DNA from: Zhihengliuella salsuginis
Lineage (GTDB): Bacteria; Actinomycetota; Actinomycetes; Actinomycetales; Micrococcaceae
Assembly (NCBI RefSeq): GCF_014651715.1
Contig: NZ_BMXK01000006.1
Span: 1 to 64,000 of the forward strand
Length of the DNA stretch: 64,000 bases
Direction: 5' to 3'
Shown here one piece after another: positions 42,393-50,034 of this stretch (position 1 is the first letter of the stretch; each line of letters opens with the position of its first letter). Position numbers and translations under genes: made by a program. Below the pieces are notes generated by a model that had not been told where the DNA came from, ran no database searches, and was given only the letters and a program-made list of their open reading frames with translations.

Positions 42393-42818
42393 TTATCCAC
42401 GGGTGCTCCTCTGCCAGTATTCGGCCTGACGTGCTTTGCGTTCAGCACGACGTCGCCGCTTGACTTCGCGGTCGGCCATGCGCCGGTCTCGGACCCACTT
42501 GGGAGTGAGGAAGGGCGGCATGGGGACGCCGAGCATGGCGATGAATCTGACTACCCAGAGACCGGCCGCCAAAAGACCACAGAACAGCATGAACCTGATG
42601 AGTACTTAGACATCAAGGGCCCCGAACGCCTTTGCGAACATGGTCGAGGCAAAGAATGCGAACGTCGGTGGGGAAACGTATAAATAGAGGGATTCCGTGA
42701 AGTGTCCATACCACGCAGCGTCCTGAATGCGTCGGGGATGCGCGATGTAGTGGATAGCTAGCACTGTGAAAAAAACACCACCAGGGCACCAGAGCGCTGC
42801 TTCGAATACTGGGTTCAC
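42393..42818 (-). pseudogene. Second immunity-like membrane protein of module 1, interrupted by a stop codon
   Basis: From the GTG at 42818 (VNPVFEAALW) the frame runs through IHYIAHPRRIQDAAWYGHFTE and a second helix, meets TAA at 42606-42608, and continues in the same frame with MLFCGLLAAGLWVVRFIAMLGVPMPPFLTPKWVRDRR. It aligns along its whole length with the intact gene at 42878-43294 (AHYIVHPRRITDASWYGHF … FIAMLGVPMPPFMTPKWVRERR). One nonsense mutation in an otherwise preserved frame points to recent loss. Confidence 0.75.
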
Positions 42819-42877
42819 GGAATCGTCTACCTGTGCGTCCTGTCCTGCTTCGACTGGCGGGATGCAGCGACGACAAC

Positions 42878-43294
42878 TCAATCGCCACTTGCTGTTGTCT
42901 CCGGTGTCTCGTCTCGTGCAGCCTTGCGCTCGGCGCGACGCTGACGTTTGGCCTCACGGTCGGCCTTGCGGCGCTCACGGACCCACTTGGGGGTCATGAA
43001 TGGCGGCATTGGGACGCCGAGCATGGCGATGAAACCGAGCGCGGTGAGAGCGACCCAGAACATCGCGACAACGCTGAGGACAGTAAAGATATTATCTAAC
43101 CCCCAGCTGTCGGCAACGTAGGCCCAGCAGACTGACGCAAGTAGCGCGAAACCGGGCGGGAAAAGATAGAGGTTTGTGTACTCGCTGAAATGACCGTACC
43201 ACGAGGCGTCAGTGATGCGGCGAGGGTGAACTATGTAGTGGGCCGAAAGAAGTGGAAATAGGATTCCTCCGACAATGGCTAGTAGAATGCTCAC
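42878..43294 (-). CDS. Putative immunity membrane protein, module 1
   Basis: A 138-residue protein with three to four hydrophobic segments (about 1-20, 43-63, 68-92) and a strongly basic cytoplasmic tail (KWVRERRKADREAKRQRRAERKAARD). The GTG at 43294 overlaps the stop of the effector gene (GTGA). Small multi-pass proteins translationally coupled to glycine-zipper effectors are the usual immunity arrangement in LXG-type toxin systems. No sequence family was recognised, so the role is inferred from position, topology and the same arrangement in modules 2 and 3. Confidence 0.65.
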   Translation of the reverse strand: MSILLAIVGGILFPLLSAHYIVHPRRITDASWYGHFSEYTNLYLFPPGFALLASVCWAYVADSWGLDNIFTVLSVVAMFWVALTALGFIAMLGVPMPPFMTPKWVRERRKADREAKRQRRAERKAARDETPETTASGD

Positions 43295-44592
43295 GTATCG
43301 GCCCTTCCAAATATATTATCGCCCACCTCGTAGACCTGACTGCCGATCTTCTTCAGGAAATCGTCGTTTGAGCTGGCTGCGAACCCTGCGACGGCACCGC
43401 CGATGATTCCGCCGGCGACGGCGCCTATGGCAGTTCCGATTCCGGGACCACAGAAAGTGCCGATGGCTGCGCCCATCGCCGCGCCCGCCTTGGCGCCACC
43501 TATGGCGGCAACTGTCGTAGTGCCAGTCACCATAGCAGCACGTGCGGTCTTTTCTCGGCCAGTCATTTCCGGGTGCTTCTGGGAGTCTTCCTGCCAGCTC
43601 GCGACGGCAGTGAAGCCGGCGCCGACGACTCCACCCGCGCGTCCTGCCCATTTGCCAACGCTTCCCCACATGTCCTTCGAGACCTTGAGGCCTTCGTCTG
43701 GAACCAAGTTCTTGGGGTTCAGGAATGCGACGCTGCGCTGCACGAACTTCTTGGCCCCGTCGGCTAGATTTACCGCCTTGCTGAAGGGATGGCGGGAGCT
43801 GTTGCCGTCCAAGACGGCTTCCGGGGTCAGATCGAACTTCGCCAGGAGAGCGTCTTTGGCGCCCATCCCCGCCATGAAATTCGGGACCCAGTCGGCCTTC
43901 AGTACCGTCTGCGACAGATTGTGGGCAAAGTAGTTCGAACCCGCGCCCAATGCGCCGCCGTAGTGCTGAGCGGCCCACTTGAGGGTATCGAGGCCGTCGT
44001 CGAACGAGTCGCCCGGGACGAATCCGGCGTCGCGGGCGATCTCGACGGCTGCCCCGGGCGTCGGGTCGTGTACGTCTCCGGCCTCGTCGGCCGTGGGCAC
44101 GCGCTTGGGACGAGCGTCCTCGGGAGCGGCGGCGGTGCTCAGTCCGCGCAGCGACTGGACGCACCGGTTCTGGGCGTCGTCCTTCGCCTGGGCCAGGTGG
44201 TGGCAGCGGTCCTGCAGACGCGTGATCGCCAGCTCTCGGGCGTCCAGATCCTCCACGCCCGGGCCGCTGGTTTCGAAGGCCACCATGTCGGCGAGCAGGG
44301 TGGCGCGCTGGCGGGACAGCTCCTCCAGCGCGTCCGCGTAAGTTGTCAACGCCGAGCGGGCGCCATCGGCGACGTCGTCGAGTTGCGATGCCAGCTGCAC
44401 GGGACGGTCCATCGCCGCGGTGACCGTGAACGACTCGACCGCGCTGTACTGCTGGCCGATCGGGTGCCAGTTGTTCCGCGTCGTTTCGGCGGAGGTCCGC
44501 ACGGAAGCGGCGGCCTCCGCGTAGGAAACCGCCCGGGTGCGGACGACGTCGTGATCATCGAGGGCGACGACCTCGAACAGCGGTGAACTCAT
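43291..44592 (-). CDS. Putative type VII effector with glycine-zipper C-terminus, module 1
   Basis: A 433-residue protein. The N-terminal 150 residues are helical and resemble the secretion-targeting domain of type VII effectors (SYAEAAASVRTSAETTRNNWHPIGQQYSAVESFTVTAAMDRPVQLASQLDDVADGARSALTTYADALEEL). A linker follows, then a middle domain, and residues 365-404 form a membrane-active glycine zipper (repeated GxxxG in GGAKAGAAMGAAIG and GTAIGAVAGGIIGGAVAG). Effectors of this shape, such as streptococcal TelE, permeabilise membranes. It overlaps the small helical partner upstream and the immunity gene downstream by 4 bp each. Confidence 0.7.
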   Translation of the reverse strand: MSSPLFEVVALDDHDVVRTRAVSYAEAAASVRTSAETTRNNWHPIGQQYSAVESFTVTAAMDRPVQLASQLDDVADGARSALTTYADALEELSRQRATLLADMVAFETSGPGVEDLDARELAITRLQDRCHHLAQAKDDAQNRCVQSLRGLSTAAAPEDARPKRVPTADEAGDVHDPTPGAAVEIARDAGFVPGDSFDDGLDTLKWAAQHYGGALGAGSNYFAHNLSQTVLKADWVPNFMAGMGAKDALLAKFDLTPEAVLDGNSSRHPFSKAVNLADGAKKFVQRSVAFLNPKNLVPDEGLKVSKDMWGSVGKWAGRAGGVVGAGFTAVASWQEDSQKHPEMTGREKTARAAMVTGTTTVAAIGGAKAGAAMGAAIGTFCGPGIGTAIGAVAGGIIGGAVAGFAASSNDDFLKKIGSQVYEVGDNIFGRADT

Positions 44593-44951
44593 CCTGGCGC
44601 CCCCGGTGGGTGCGGGGAGGCGGCCTGGGCGGCGGACCGGTTGGCGTTGTCCGCCATCTTCTGGTCGCCGGCGGCGTATTCGCCGAGGGCCACGCGCGTC
44701 CAGTGGATGGCGGCGTCGACGCTCTCCCGCAGGGCCTGCTCGGTGGGCGCGACGACGTAGTTGGAGAGCTCCTCCAGAGCGGACCGGACGGCGTCGCTCT
44801 GGGACAGTCCGCCGCGCAGTGCGCGGTCGCGGGCCTCGACGGCCGCGAGGTGCTCCCGGATCTCGGCCAGGTTGGACTCGGCGACGCGGGTGGTCTGCTG
44901 GGCGGCGTCGTGATGGATGTCGAACTTCAAGCTGCGCCGCCCTCCCGTCAT
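44589..44951 (-). CDS. Small helical WXG100-like partner, module 1
   Basis: A protein of about 120 residues, nearly all helix (KFDIHHDAAQQTTRVAESNLAEIREHLAAVEARDRALRGGLSQSDAVRSALEELSNYVV), ending Pro-rich. WXG100-like and related small proteins form a helical pair with the effector's N-terminal domain for export. No WxG motif is present, so it belongs to a diverged group. The ATG at 44951 (MTGGRRSLKF) is listed; a TTG at 44930 (LKFDIHHD) has a better GGGAGG site and may be the true start. Its stop overlaps the effector start (ATGA). Confidence 0.62.
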   Translation of the reverse strand: MTGGRRSLKFDIHHDAAQQTTRVAESNLAEIREHLAAVEARDRALRGGLSQSDAVRSALEELSNYVVAPTEQALRESVDAAIHWTRVALGEYAAGDQKMADNANRSAAQAASPHPPGAPG

Positions 44952-44986
44952 GGCCTCGTGCGTGCCGGATCGTGCCGGGCTCGCGC

Positions 44987-45063
44987 GCGGCATAAGTCTT
45001 TCCAATCATGCTAATACACCCTGGAAAGGCAGCCCTGGAGTTATCCACAACCTTTCGCCCGCG
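44987..45063 (-). repeat. 77-bp module-leader element, copy A
   Basis: It shares 71 of 77 positions with copy B (48805-48881). It lies just upstream of the module 1 genes and contains CCCTGG twice with an 8-bp gap, and the stretch TTATCCACA. It probably carries the promoter and a regulator site for the module. Confidence 0.75.
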
Positions 45064-45078
45064 CGGGGCCTCCTGCAG

Positions 45079-46464
45079 TTAGATCATGGAGTCGCGTTTG
45101 TATGTGACCGCCTGGAGGCGTTCTTCGATCTGCCAGAAGACCAGGTGGGCCGGCGTGGGGGAGAGCAGTCGAGTGTCAGGTGTTGGCCCGGGAAGCACGG
45201 CGTGGGGTCCGGCAGCACCAGCGCTGACGTATTCCAGGGGGTCGATGTGCAGACCCTCGGATTCCATCTGAACGCTCCAGCGCCACCACTTTTGGTCCCA
45301 GAGCCGCTGGGCCGCCGCATTGGCGCCCACCTGTGTCGATGCGGCCTCGCCGCTGACTTTGGCGTCGATGGTTGCGGCCGGGAGCGCGTCCGGTTGGATC
45401 TGCAGATTCCATGCTGGTGTGGCGCCTGCCCATTCGAGGATGCGCTGGCTGACCTCGATGGTCGGCAGAATTTCGGCCCAGTAGTGGTCCGGGCCCGGCG
45501 GGCCCCAGACGGCGCCGCCGTGGAGCTCGGCGCACCCTGGCTGAGCGATGACGAGTGCCGTCTCGCCAACGATGCCGATCTGGAGCAGCGATTCGGCGCC
45601 GTCGGCCAGGTGCGCCGTTGCCTGAACGTTGATGTCGGCGTTCCCCATGGCCTGGTGGAAGAAGCGCCCGAGGGCGGTCGGGCGGAGCTCGTCGTCAAGA
45701 AGCTGCAGCCACTGCATGTTGGCGATGACATCGTTCGTCAGCCCTGTCGGCCGGAAGATGTTCCTGCCCAGGTTGACGGGATTCTCTGAATCCAACTGCT
45801 CCACCTGCATCAAGGTGGCCGCGTGAATGAACTCGCCCTCGCGCTGCAACGGCGGCTGATCAGCCCACCCCGCGAGCGACTCGACATTCGCGCCGAAGGC
45901 GGCGGATGCGACGTCGTCGTACTCGATGGTGGCCGGACTCGCCGACGCCGGCGCAGCGCCCGCGGGGCGCAGCACGGAGACGTTGCCGACCATGGACTCG
46001 AACGCGTCGTGGTGCAGCAGGCGATCGGCAATGGCGCAGGTGGTCGTCACCTGCACGGCCCAACCTTGGTCGATGAAGAGGTAGTCGGCTCCGGAGATCA
46101 GCTGACCGTCGGGTGCGCGGTGGACATATTCAATACGACGACGGCGCAGCGATTCGGGATTCTCCAACTCAGGATCGGCCGCGTGCGCCTCGAGCGCGTC
46201 GAGGTCGGGCTGCCAGCCGGTGACGTTGACGAGCCGGAAGTCCTTCAACGTGGAGTTGAGGCCGTCGAGGGCGCGGGCGGCGAACGCATGGATGTCGCCC
46301 GCGAAGGGAATCACCGTGGCGGTGAGGGAGGGAGCGAACGGTGCGTCGGGGAAGACAGCGAGGAGCTCGAGCTCTTCGCGCGCGTGCTCGGGCTGCCAGC
46401 CCTCGACGGGGACGAAGCTGAGCGCGCCGGTGAAGCCGGTGTGGGTGGGCGCGGACTCAGTCAT
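45079..46464 (-). CDS. LpqN-EspG-like fusion protein, module 2
   Basis: A 461-residue protein. The N-terminal half (MTESAPTHTGFTGALSFVPVEGWQ … YVHRAPDGQLISGADYLFIDQGWAVQVTTTCAIADRLLHHDAFESMVGNVSVL) corresponds to the LpqN-like protein of module 1. The C-terminal half (EFIHAATLMQVEQLDSENPVNLGRNIF … LGRFFHQAMGNADINVQATAHLADG … SPTPAHLVFWQIEERLQAVTY) corresponds to the EspG-like protein. Thus module 2 encodes as one chain what module 1 encodes as two. It is the last gene of module 2; the next module's leader element follows within 20 bp. Confidence 0.6.
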   Translation of the reverse strand: MTESAPTHTGFTGALSFVPVEGWQPEHAREELELLAVFPDAPFAPSLTATVIPFAGDIHAFAARALDGLNSTLKDFRLVNVTGWQPDLDALEAHAADPELENPESLRRRRIEYVHRAPDGQLISGADYLFIDQGWAVQVTTTCAIADRLLHHDAFESMVGNVSVLRPAGAAPASASPATIEYDDVASAAFGANVESLAGWADQPPLQREGEFIHAATLMQVEQLDSENPVNLGRNIFRPTGLTNDVIANMQWLQLLDDELRPTALGRFFHQAMGNADINVQATAHLADGAESLLQIGIVGETALVIAQPGCAELHGGAVWGPPGPDHYWAEILPTIEVSQRILEWAGATPAWNLQIQPDALPAATIDAKVSGEAASTQVGANAAAQRLWDQKWWRWSVQMESEGLHIDPLEYVSAGAAGPHAVLPGPTPDTRLLSPTPAHLVFWQIEERLQAVTYKRDSMI

Positions 46465-46509
46465 GATTTCTCTTCCGGAAGGCATTGTGGCTATTGGAGT
46501 GTTGGTAGA

Positions 46510-47001
46510 TCAGCGGCGCTTCTTGCGCGCGGCGCGTTCTTGCTGGCGCTGGATCTTTTCTGCTGCGCCGTGTGGGAGTTTTCCGCGGTCGATGAGCTCT
46601 TCGTCAGAGAAGAGCGGTGTGCCGGTGCGGTTGCGGTCGCCGCCGCGTGCGACCCAGTCTTTGTGCCACTGCGGCCGCCACGCCTCGGGCCACCACGAGC
46701 CCAGGACGAGAATGATTCCAACACCGACCATCAGAAGGGTCTCGGCGAGGACATCCTGATCTGGGTACAGATAATCGACGGCGCTGAAAGCCCACATGAG
46801 CATCCAGCCTGTTCCGATCGCGGCCGATAGGAACGGCCAGTAATTCCGCTTGTGCCAAGAGAACATAGGTGGAATCCCGGCAATTGCTGACGTTCTGACC
46901 CAGCGGCGGTACCGGCCGCTCCATGCCAGCCACGCATAGACCCAGCCTAGAATTGCTGGCAGTATTCCGATGAAAAAGAATGAGATCAGAGTATCCAGCA
47001 T
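46510..47001 (-). CDS. Putative immunity membrane protein, module 2
   Basis: A 163-residue protein with four hydrophobic segments (about 5-27, 40-62, 68-84, 86-105) and a basic C-terminus (AAEKIQRQQERAARKKRR). The conserved loop EAWRPQWHKDWVARGGDRNRTGTPLFSDEEL is also found in the orphan copy at 49150-49638. Its start directly abuts the effector stop, so the two are coupled. It is unrelated in sequence to the module 1 immunity protein except for general shape, as expected if each matches its own effector. Confidence 0.65.
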   Translation of the reverse strand: MLDTLISFFFIGILPAILGWVYAWLAWSGRYRRWVRTSAIAGIPPMFSWHKRNYWPFLSAAIGTGWMLMWAFSAVDYLYPDQDVLAETLLMVGVGIILVLGSWWPEAWRPQWHKDWVARGGDRNRTGTPLFSDEELIDRGKLPHGAAEKIQRQQERAARKKRR

Positions 47002-48408
47002 CTAAGGTCCAGTCGTGGAGAAGGGATTGACGGAGTCGAGCACGGCCTTGCCTCCAGCCAGAAATTGGTCTTCAATGCGGGCTCCCTCGTATCGGGATTC
47101 GTTGGCGGCGTCGCCGAAAGTGTCGCCCAGTTTACTGCCGAAGTATCCGCCGAGAAGACTGCCTGCAACGGCGCCGATGGCCATCCCGACACCCGGAACG
47201 GGGATGAGAACCTGGCCAAGCGCCGCTCCGGCGGCGCGTCCAACAGAGGCGCCGGCCAGCGAGCCGGCGAGATTGGCGCCAGTCTTCATGGCTGAGTCAA
47301 GACGCGCTTCCTTGCGGTGTTCGGCTTCTGTGGCGTTGGGGTTGCGTCTCAGGCTGTCGTTGTAGCCCTGGTTGTAGTTGCCGTACGCACCGAGTGCGAG
47401 CCCTGCCGGGCCGAGGAATTTCGCGGCCTTGCTCTGGGAGAGATCCTCGAGCTTGTTGACCGCGTTGCGCATCGCCGTCGACGATTTTCCGGTCCGGCGC
47501 GGTGGGCCTGCAGGGTCCGTGAGCTGAAGGCGCATCGAGACTTGGTCGCCCTTGACGCTCGTCTTGGACTTCTGAAGTGCAGGGAATTTCCGAAGTACGA
47601 AGCCGAGCGCGGTGGGGTCCTTGGCAGCGGAGCGGAGCATTGCGCTGGTCTCGTTATTGCTGACGCGCTTTCCACCGGAAGCGGCTTCGTGGACGCGATC
47701 GATGTAGTCGTCTGGGACGCCGGCTTTGCGAGCCATCCACGTGGCCGAGTGCGCGGCCGCGCCGGTGAGGCCCGTGCCTTTGAACGCCGACATGAGCCGG
47801 CCGTCCTTCTCGTACGGTTTGAACAGGGACGCTTCGGGGAGGTGCTTCGCCGCTCTCTCGCTGATGGTGCTTGACATGCTGAGCATGCTTGCCGGGCCCG
47901 CCTGCCAACTGGTGCTCCGTTGCTGCGCGGCAGCACGGTTCAGCGCATTGACGCAGTCCTCGACGGCCTGAGCGTACTGTTCGCCCAGCCCGTTGAGGCG
48001 CGCTTGGAGGTTTTGGGCTTGAGCCCAAAATGCGTCGTCGCGCTCGGGCGGCGGAACCGCGTTCATGACGTAGGCCTGCTCCCGGGCGTCCTGGATGCTC
48101 GGGCGGAGCCGGTCGATCGCATCTTGGAAGGCCACGAGTGCGTTGGTTGTCAGCCCGGCCGCAGACTCGTAGTCCTGCACGACCGGCAGCACGAGCCGTT
48201 CAAATGCGCTGTGGACTTCCTCGGCTTGGGGTGTGATGAAGCGGCCGTCGGAGAGTTGAGCCCAGGAAGCTGCGGCGTCGTCGTACCGACCCCTGGCCGT
48301 GCGGGCGTGCTCGGTGATCGCGTCGGCGGAACCGGAAACCTCGCCCGGCAGCGGCAATTCTGCGGGAAGGACTTCGAGCCTGACAGCGGGGACGAACGTG
48401 ACTGACAT
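47002..48408 (-). CDS. Putative type VII effector with glycine-zipper C-terminus, module 2
   Basis: A 468-residue protein. The helical N-terminal domain (ADAITEHARTARGRYDDAAASWAQLSDGRFITPQAEEVHSAFERLVLPVVQDYESAAGLTTNALVAFQDAIDRLRPSIQ) is the likely export domain. Residues 377-425 hold the glycine zipper (GANLAGSLAGASVGRAAG, GVGMAIGAVAGSLLGGYFG). A short region before the zipper, YNQGYNDSLRRNPNATEAEHRKEARLDSAMK, parallels WQEDSQKHPEMTGREKTARAAM of the module 1 effector. The middle parts differ, consistent with different toxic or recognition regions. The WXG100-like gene stops 1 bp before its start. Confidence 0.7.
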   Translation of the reverse strand: MSVTFVPAVRLEVLPAELPLPGEVSGSADAITEHARTARGRYDDAAASWAQLSDGRFITPQAEEVHSAFERLVLPVVQDYESAAGLTTNALVAFQDAIDRLRPSIQDAREQAYVMNAVPPPERDDAFWAQAQNLQARLNGLGEQYAQAVEDCVNALNRAAAQQRSTSWQAGPASMLSMSSTISERAAKHLPEASLFKPYEKDGRLMSAFKGTGLTGAAAHSATWMARKAGVPDDYIDRVHEAASGGKRVSNNETSAMLRSAAKDPTALGFVLRKFPALQKSKTSVKGDQVSMRLQLTDPAGPPRRTGKSSTAMRNAVNKLEDLSQSKAAKFLGPAGLALGAYGNYNQGYNDSLRRNPNATEAEHRKEARLDSAMKTGANLAGSLAGASVGRAAGAALGQVLIPVPGVGMAIGAVAGSLLGGYFGSKLGDTFGDAANESRYEGARIEDQFLAGGKAVLDSVNPFSTTGP

Positions 48409-48409
48409 G

Positions 48410-48739
48410 CTAGAAGCCCTGCGCGTTGGCAGCCGTAGTGGCCGCGTTTTCGGCGACCTGGCGCATCTCCTCGTCACCGGCCACGTGGTAATCGATGACG
48501 TCGTCGGTGCGATCGCAGGCGTTGAGGGCGATGGATTCGGCCGCGCTGAGTACCGGATCCAGATGGTCGCGGTGGAGCAGTTCGAGGGCAGCTGCGATTT
48601 CAGGCGACTTCGTGGAATGAGCTGCTTCCGTGATCCGCGCGTCGAGGCTCGGCGTCTGGGCAGCCATCGTCTGGATATCAGTCCTTGCGCCAGTAATGGC
48701 GGCACGGCTGGCTGCGACGCGGATGTCCCAAGACGTCAT
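48410..48739 (-). CDS. Small helical WXG100-like partner, module 2
   Basis: A 109-residue all-helical protein beginning MTSWDIRVAASRAAITGARTDI. The opening SWDI resembles DUF6507-type small proteins found beside type VII effectors. It is followed at once by the effector gene, and the leader element lies 65 bp upstream. Its predicted role is to pair with the effector's N-terminal domain. Confidence 0.65.
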   Translation of the reverse strand: MTSWDIRVAASRAAITGARTDIQTMAAQTPSLDARITEAAHSTKSPEIAAALELLHRDHLDPVLSAAESIALNACDRTDDVIDYHVAGDEEMRQVAENAATTAANAQGF

Positions 48740-48804
48740 TGTGCGCTCCTTCCGGCAGAGTGGATCCCCGTCCTAGCGTGCACCGAACCGCGATGGTCAC
48801 CGCC

Positions 48805-48881
48805 GCGGCATAAGTCTTTCCGTTCATGCTAATACACCCTGGAAAGATGGCCCTGGAGTTATCCACAACCCTTCGCCCGCG
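48805..48881 (-). repeat. 77-bp module-leader element, copy B
   Basis: This copy precedes the module 2 genes. It is 75/77 identical to copy C and 71/77 to copy A. The preceding gene end is conserved too: in both copies A and B the bases GATCATGGAGTCGCG, encoding the LpqN-EspG C-terminus, lie within 35 bp. Confidence 0.78.
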
Positions 48882-48906
48882 TTGCCCGCGCGGGCACCTC
48901 CGACAG

Positions 48907-49106
48907 CTAGATCATGGAGTCGCGCTTGTATTCGTCGATGCTGCCTGCGCAGGGGTATACCGTGGCGGTCCGGGGGCGAACGGTGCGTCGGGGACGGCGG
49001 CGAGGAGCTCGACCTCTTCGCGTGCGTGCTCGGGCTGCCAGCCCTTGGAAGGGACGAAGCTGAGCGCGCCGGTGAAGCCGGTGTGGGTGGGCGCGGTTTC
49101 AGTCAT
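48907..49106 (-). pseudogene. Truncated LpqN-EspG gene, module 3
   Basis: The N-terminus MTETAPTHTGFTGALSFVPSKGWQPEHAREEVELLAAVPDAPFAP is nearly that of the intact module 2 protein. About 50 codons in, the sequence jumps to the last codons of the same gene (…KRDSMI-stop at 48907), out of frame. An internal deletion of roughly 1.2 kb relative to the module 2 gene explains this, with junction around 48933-48957. The translated remnant would be 64 residues, ending at 48912. Confidence 0.75.
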
Positions 49107-49149
49107 GTTTTCCCTTCCGGAAGGTCGAAGACCCGTTTTGAGTAGTGGA

Positions 49150-49638
49150 TTAGTGGCGCTTCTTGCGTGCGCCGCGGGCTTGTTGGCGCTGAATCTTTGC
49201 TGCTGCGCCGTGTGGGAGTTTGCCGCGGGCGATGAGCTCCTCGTTGGAGAAGAGCGGTGTGCCTGTACGGTCGCGGTCGCCGCCGCGTGCAACCCAGTCC
49301 TTGTGCCACTGAGGGCGCCACGCCTCCGGCCACCATGAGCCAAAGAGAAAGATGATCGCAGCTCCGGCGTACAGGAACGCACTGGCGAGAACGTCTTCAT
49401 CCGGGTACATGTAATTGACAGTGCTGAATGCTCCCCAGAATAGGTGGCCGGTGCCTAGGGCTGCGGCTAGGAAAGGCCAGTAGTTACGTTTGTGCCATGT
49501 GAAGGCCGGGGCGATTCCAATAGTGACGGGTGATCTGACCCAGCGGCGATAGCGGCCGGTCCAGGCGAGCCATGCGTAGACCCAGGTGAGGGCAGCCGGG
49601 GCGACAGCATAAGCGAAGTAGGAGGCGATTGGTCCCAT
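49150..49638 (-). CDS. Orphan immunity-like membrane protein, module 3
   Basis: A 162-residue four-helix protein closely related to the module 2 immunity protein (VYAWLAWTGRYRRWVR, WHKRNYWPFLAAALGTG, GSWWPEAWRPQWHKDWVARGGDRDRTGTPLFSNEEL, basic end). Its frame is intact though its effector and helical partner are gone. Retention of an intact immunity gene after loss of its toxin is typical of orphan immunity, which can protect against toxin from relatives. The 95 bp upstream still encodes a stump like an effector C-terminus (…FHSAPFPGSK). Confidence 0.68.
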   Translation of the reverse strand: MGPIASYFAYAVAPAALTWVYAWLAWTGRYRRWVRSPVTIGIAPAFTWHKRNYWPFLAAALGTGHLFWGAFSTVNYMYPDEDVLASAFLYAGAAIIFLFGSWWPEAWRPQWHKDWVARGGDRDRTGTPLFSNEELIARGKLPHGAAAKIQRQQARGARKKRH

Positions 49639-49733
49639 TACTTACTTCCTGGGAAAGGGGCTGAGTGAAACTTATACTGTTTGGCCTCCGATGTAGCGGT
49701 TGCGGCCCGAGGGCCCTGCGTGCGCTCATCGCC

Positions 49734-49810
49734 GCGGCTTAAGTCTTTCCGTTCATGCTAATACACCCTGGAAAGATGGCCCTGGAGTTATCCACAGCCC
49801 TTCGCCCGCG
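49734..49810 (-). repeat. 77-bp module-leader element, copy C
   Basis: It is 75/77 identical to copy B. It precedes the degenerate module 3, where the first genes have been deleted but the leader and immunity gene remain. Confidence 0.78.
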
Positions 49811-49823
49811 CCAGGCGTGGCAC

Positions 49824-49982
49824 CTACCGGCCGAAGAGGCTGGCGAAGAAGCCCTTCTTCTGGTTCTCGTGGCCGCCGCACCACCGGCCGGCCGGGACGG
49901 TCGCCTTGACCGAGTCGACGTGCTGGCCGCAGCCGGCCCAGGTGGTCTTGCCGCAGGTCTTGCAGGATACTGCTCGGCACAT
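49824..49982 (-). CDS. Small cysteine-rich protein (52 residues)
   Basis: The ORF reads MCRAVSCKTCGKTTWAGCG…GRWCGGHEN…FFASLFGR, with CxxC pairs and WCGGH, which can bind zinc. A GGAGAG site lies just upstream, and similar tiny proteins are common in high-GC actinobacteria. It lies 53 bp beyond the CsoR-family gene on the same strand and may belong to that operon. Function unknown. Confidence 0.65.
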   Translation of the reverse strand: MCRAVSCKTCGKTTWAGCGQHVDSVKATVPAGRWCGGHENQKKGFFASLFGR

Positions 49983-50034
49983 AGTTCTCTCCGTGAAGTT
50001 GGCTATCGGGGTATCTGGGGTCGGGGTCCGGCGC

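Noticed and set aside
44990-45060. A short conserved peptide (MDNSRA…GKTYAA) encoded within the 77-bp leader elements
   Set aside because: Differences between copies are mostly non-synonymous and the frames end differently, so conservation is of DNA, not peptide.
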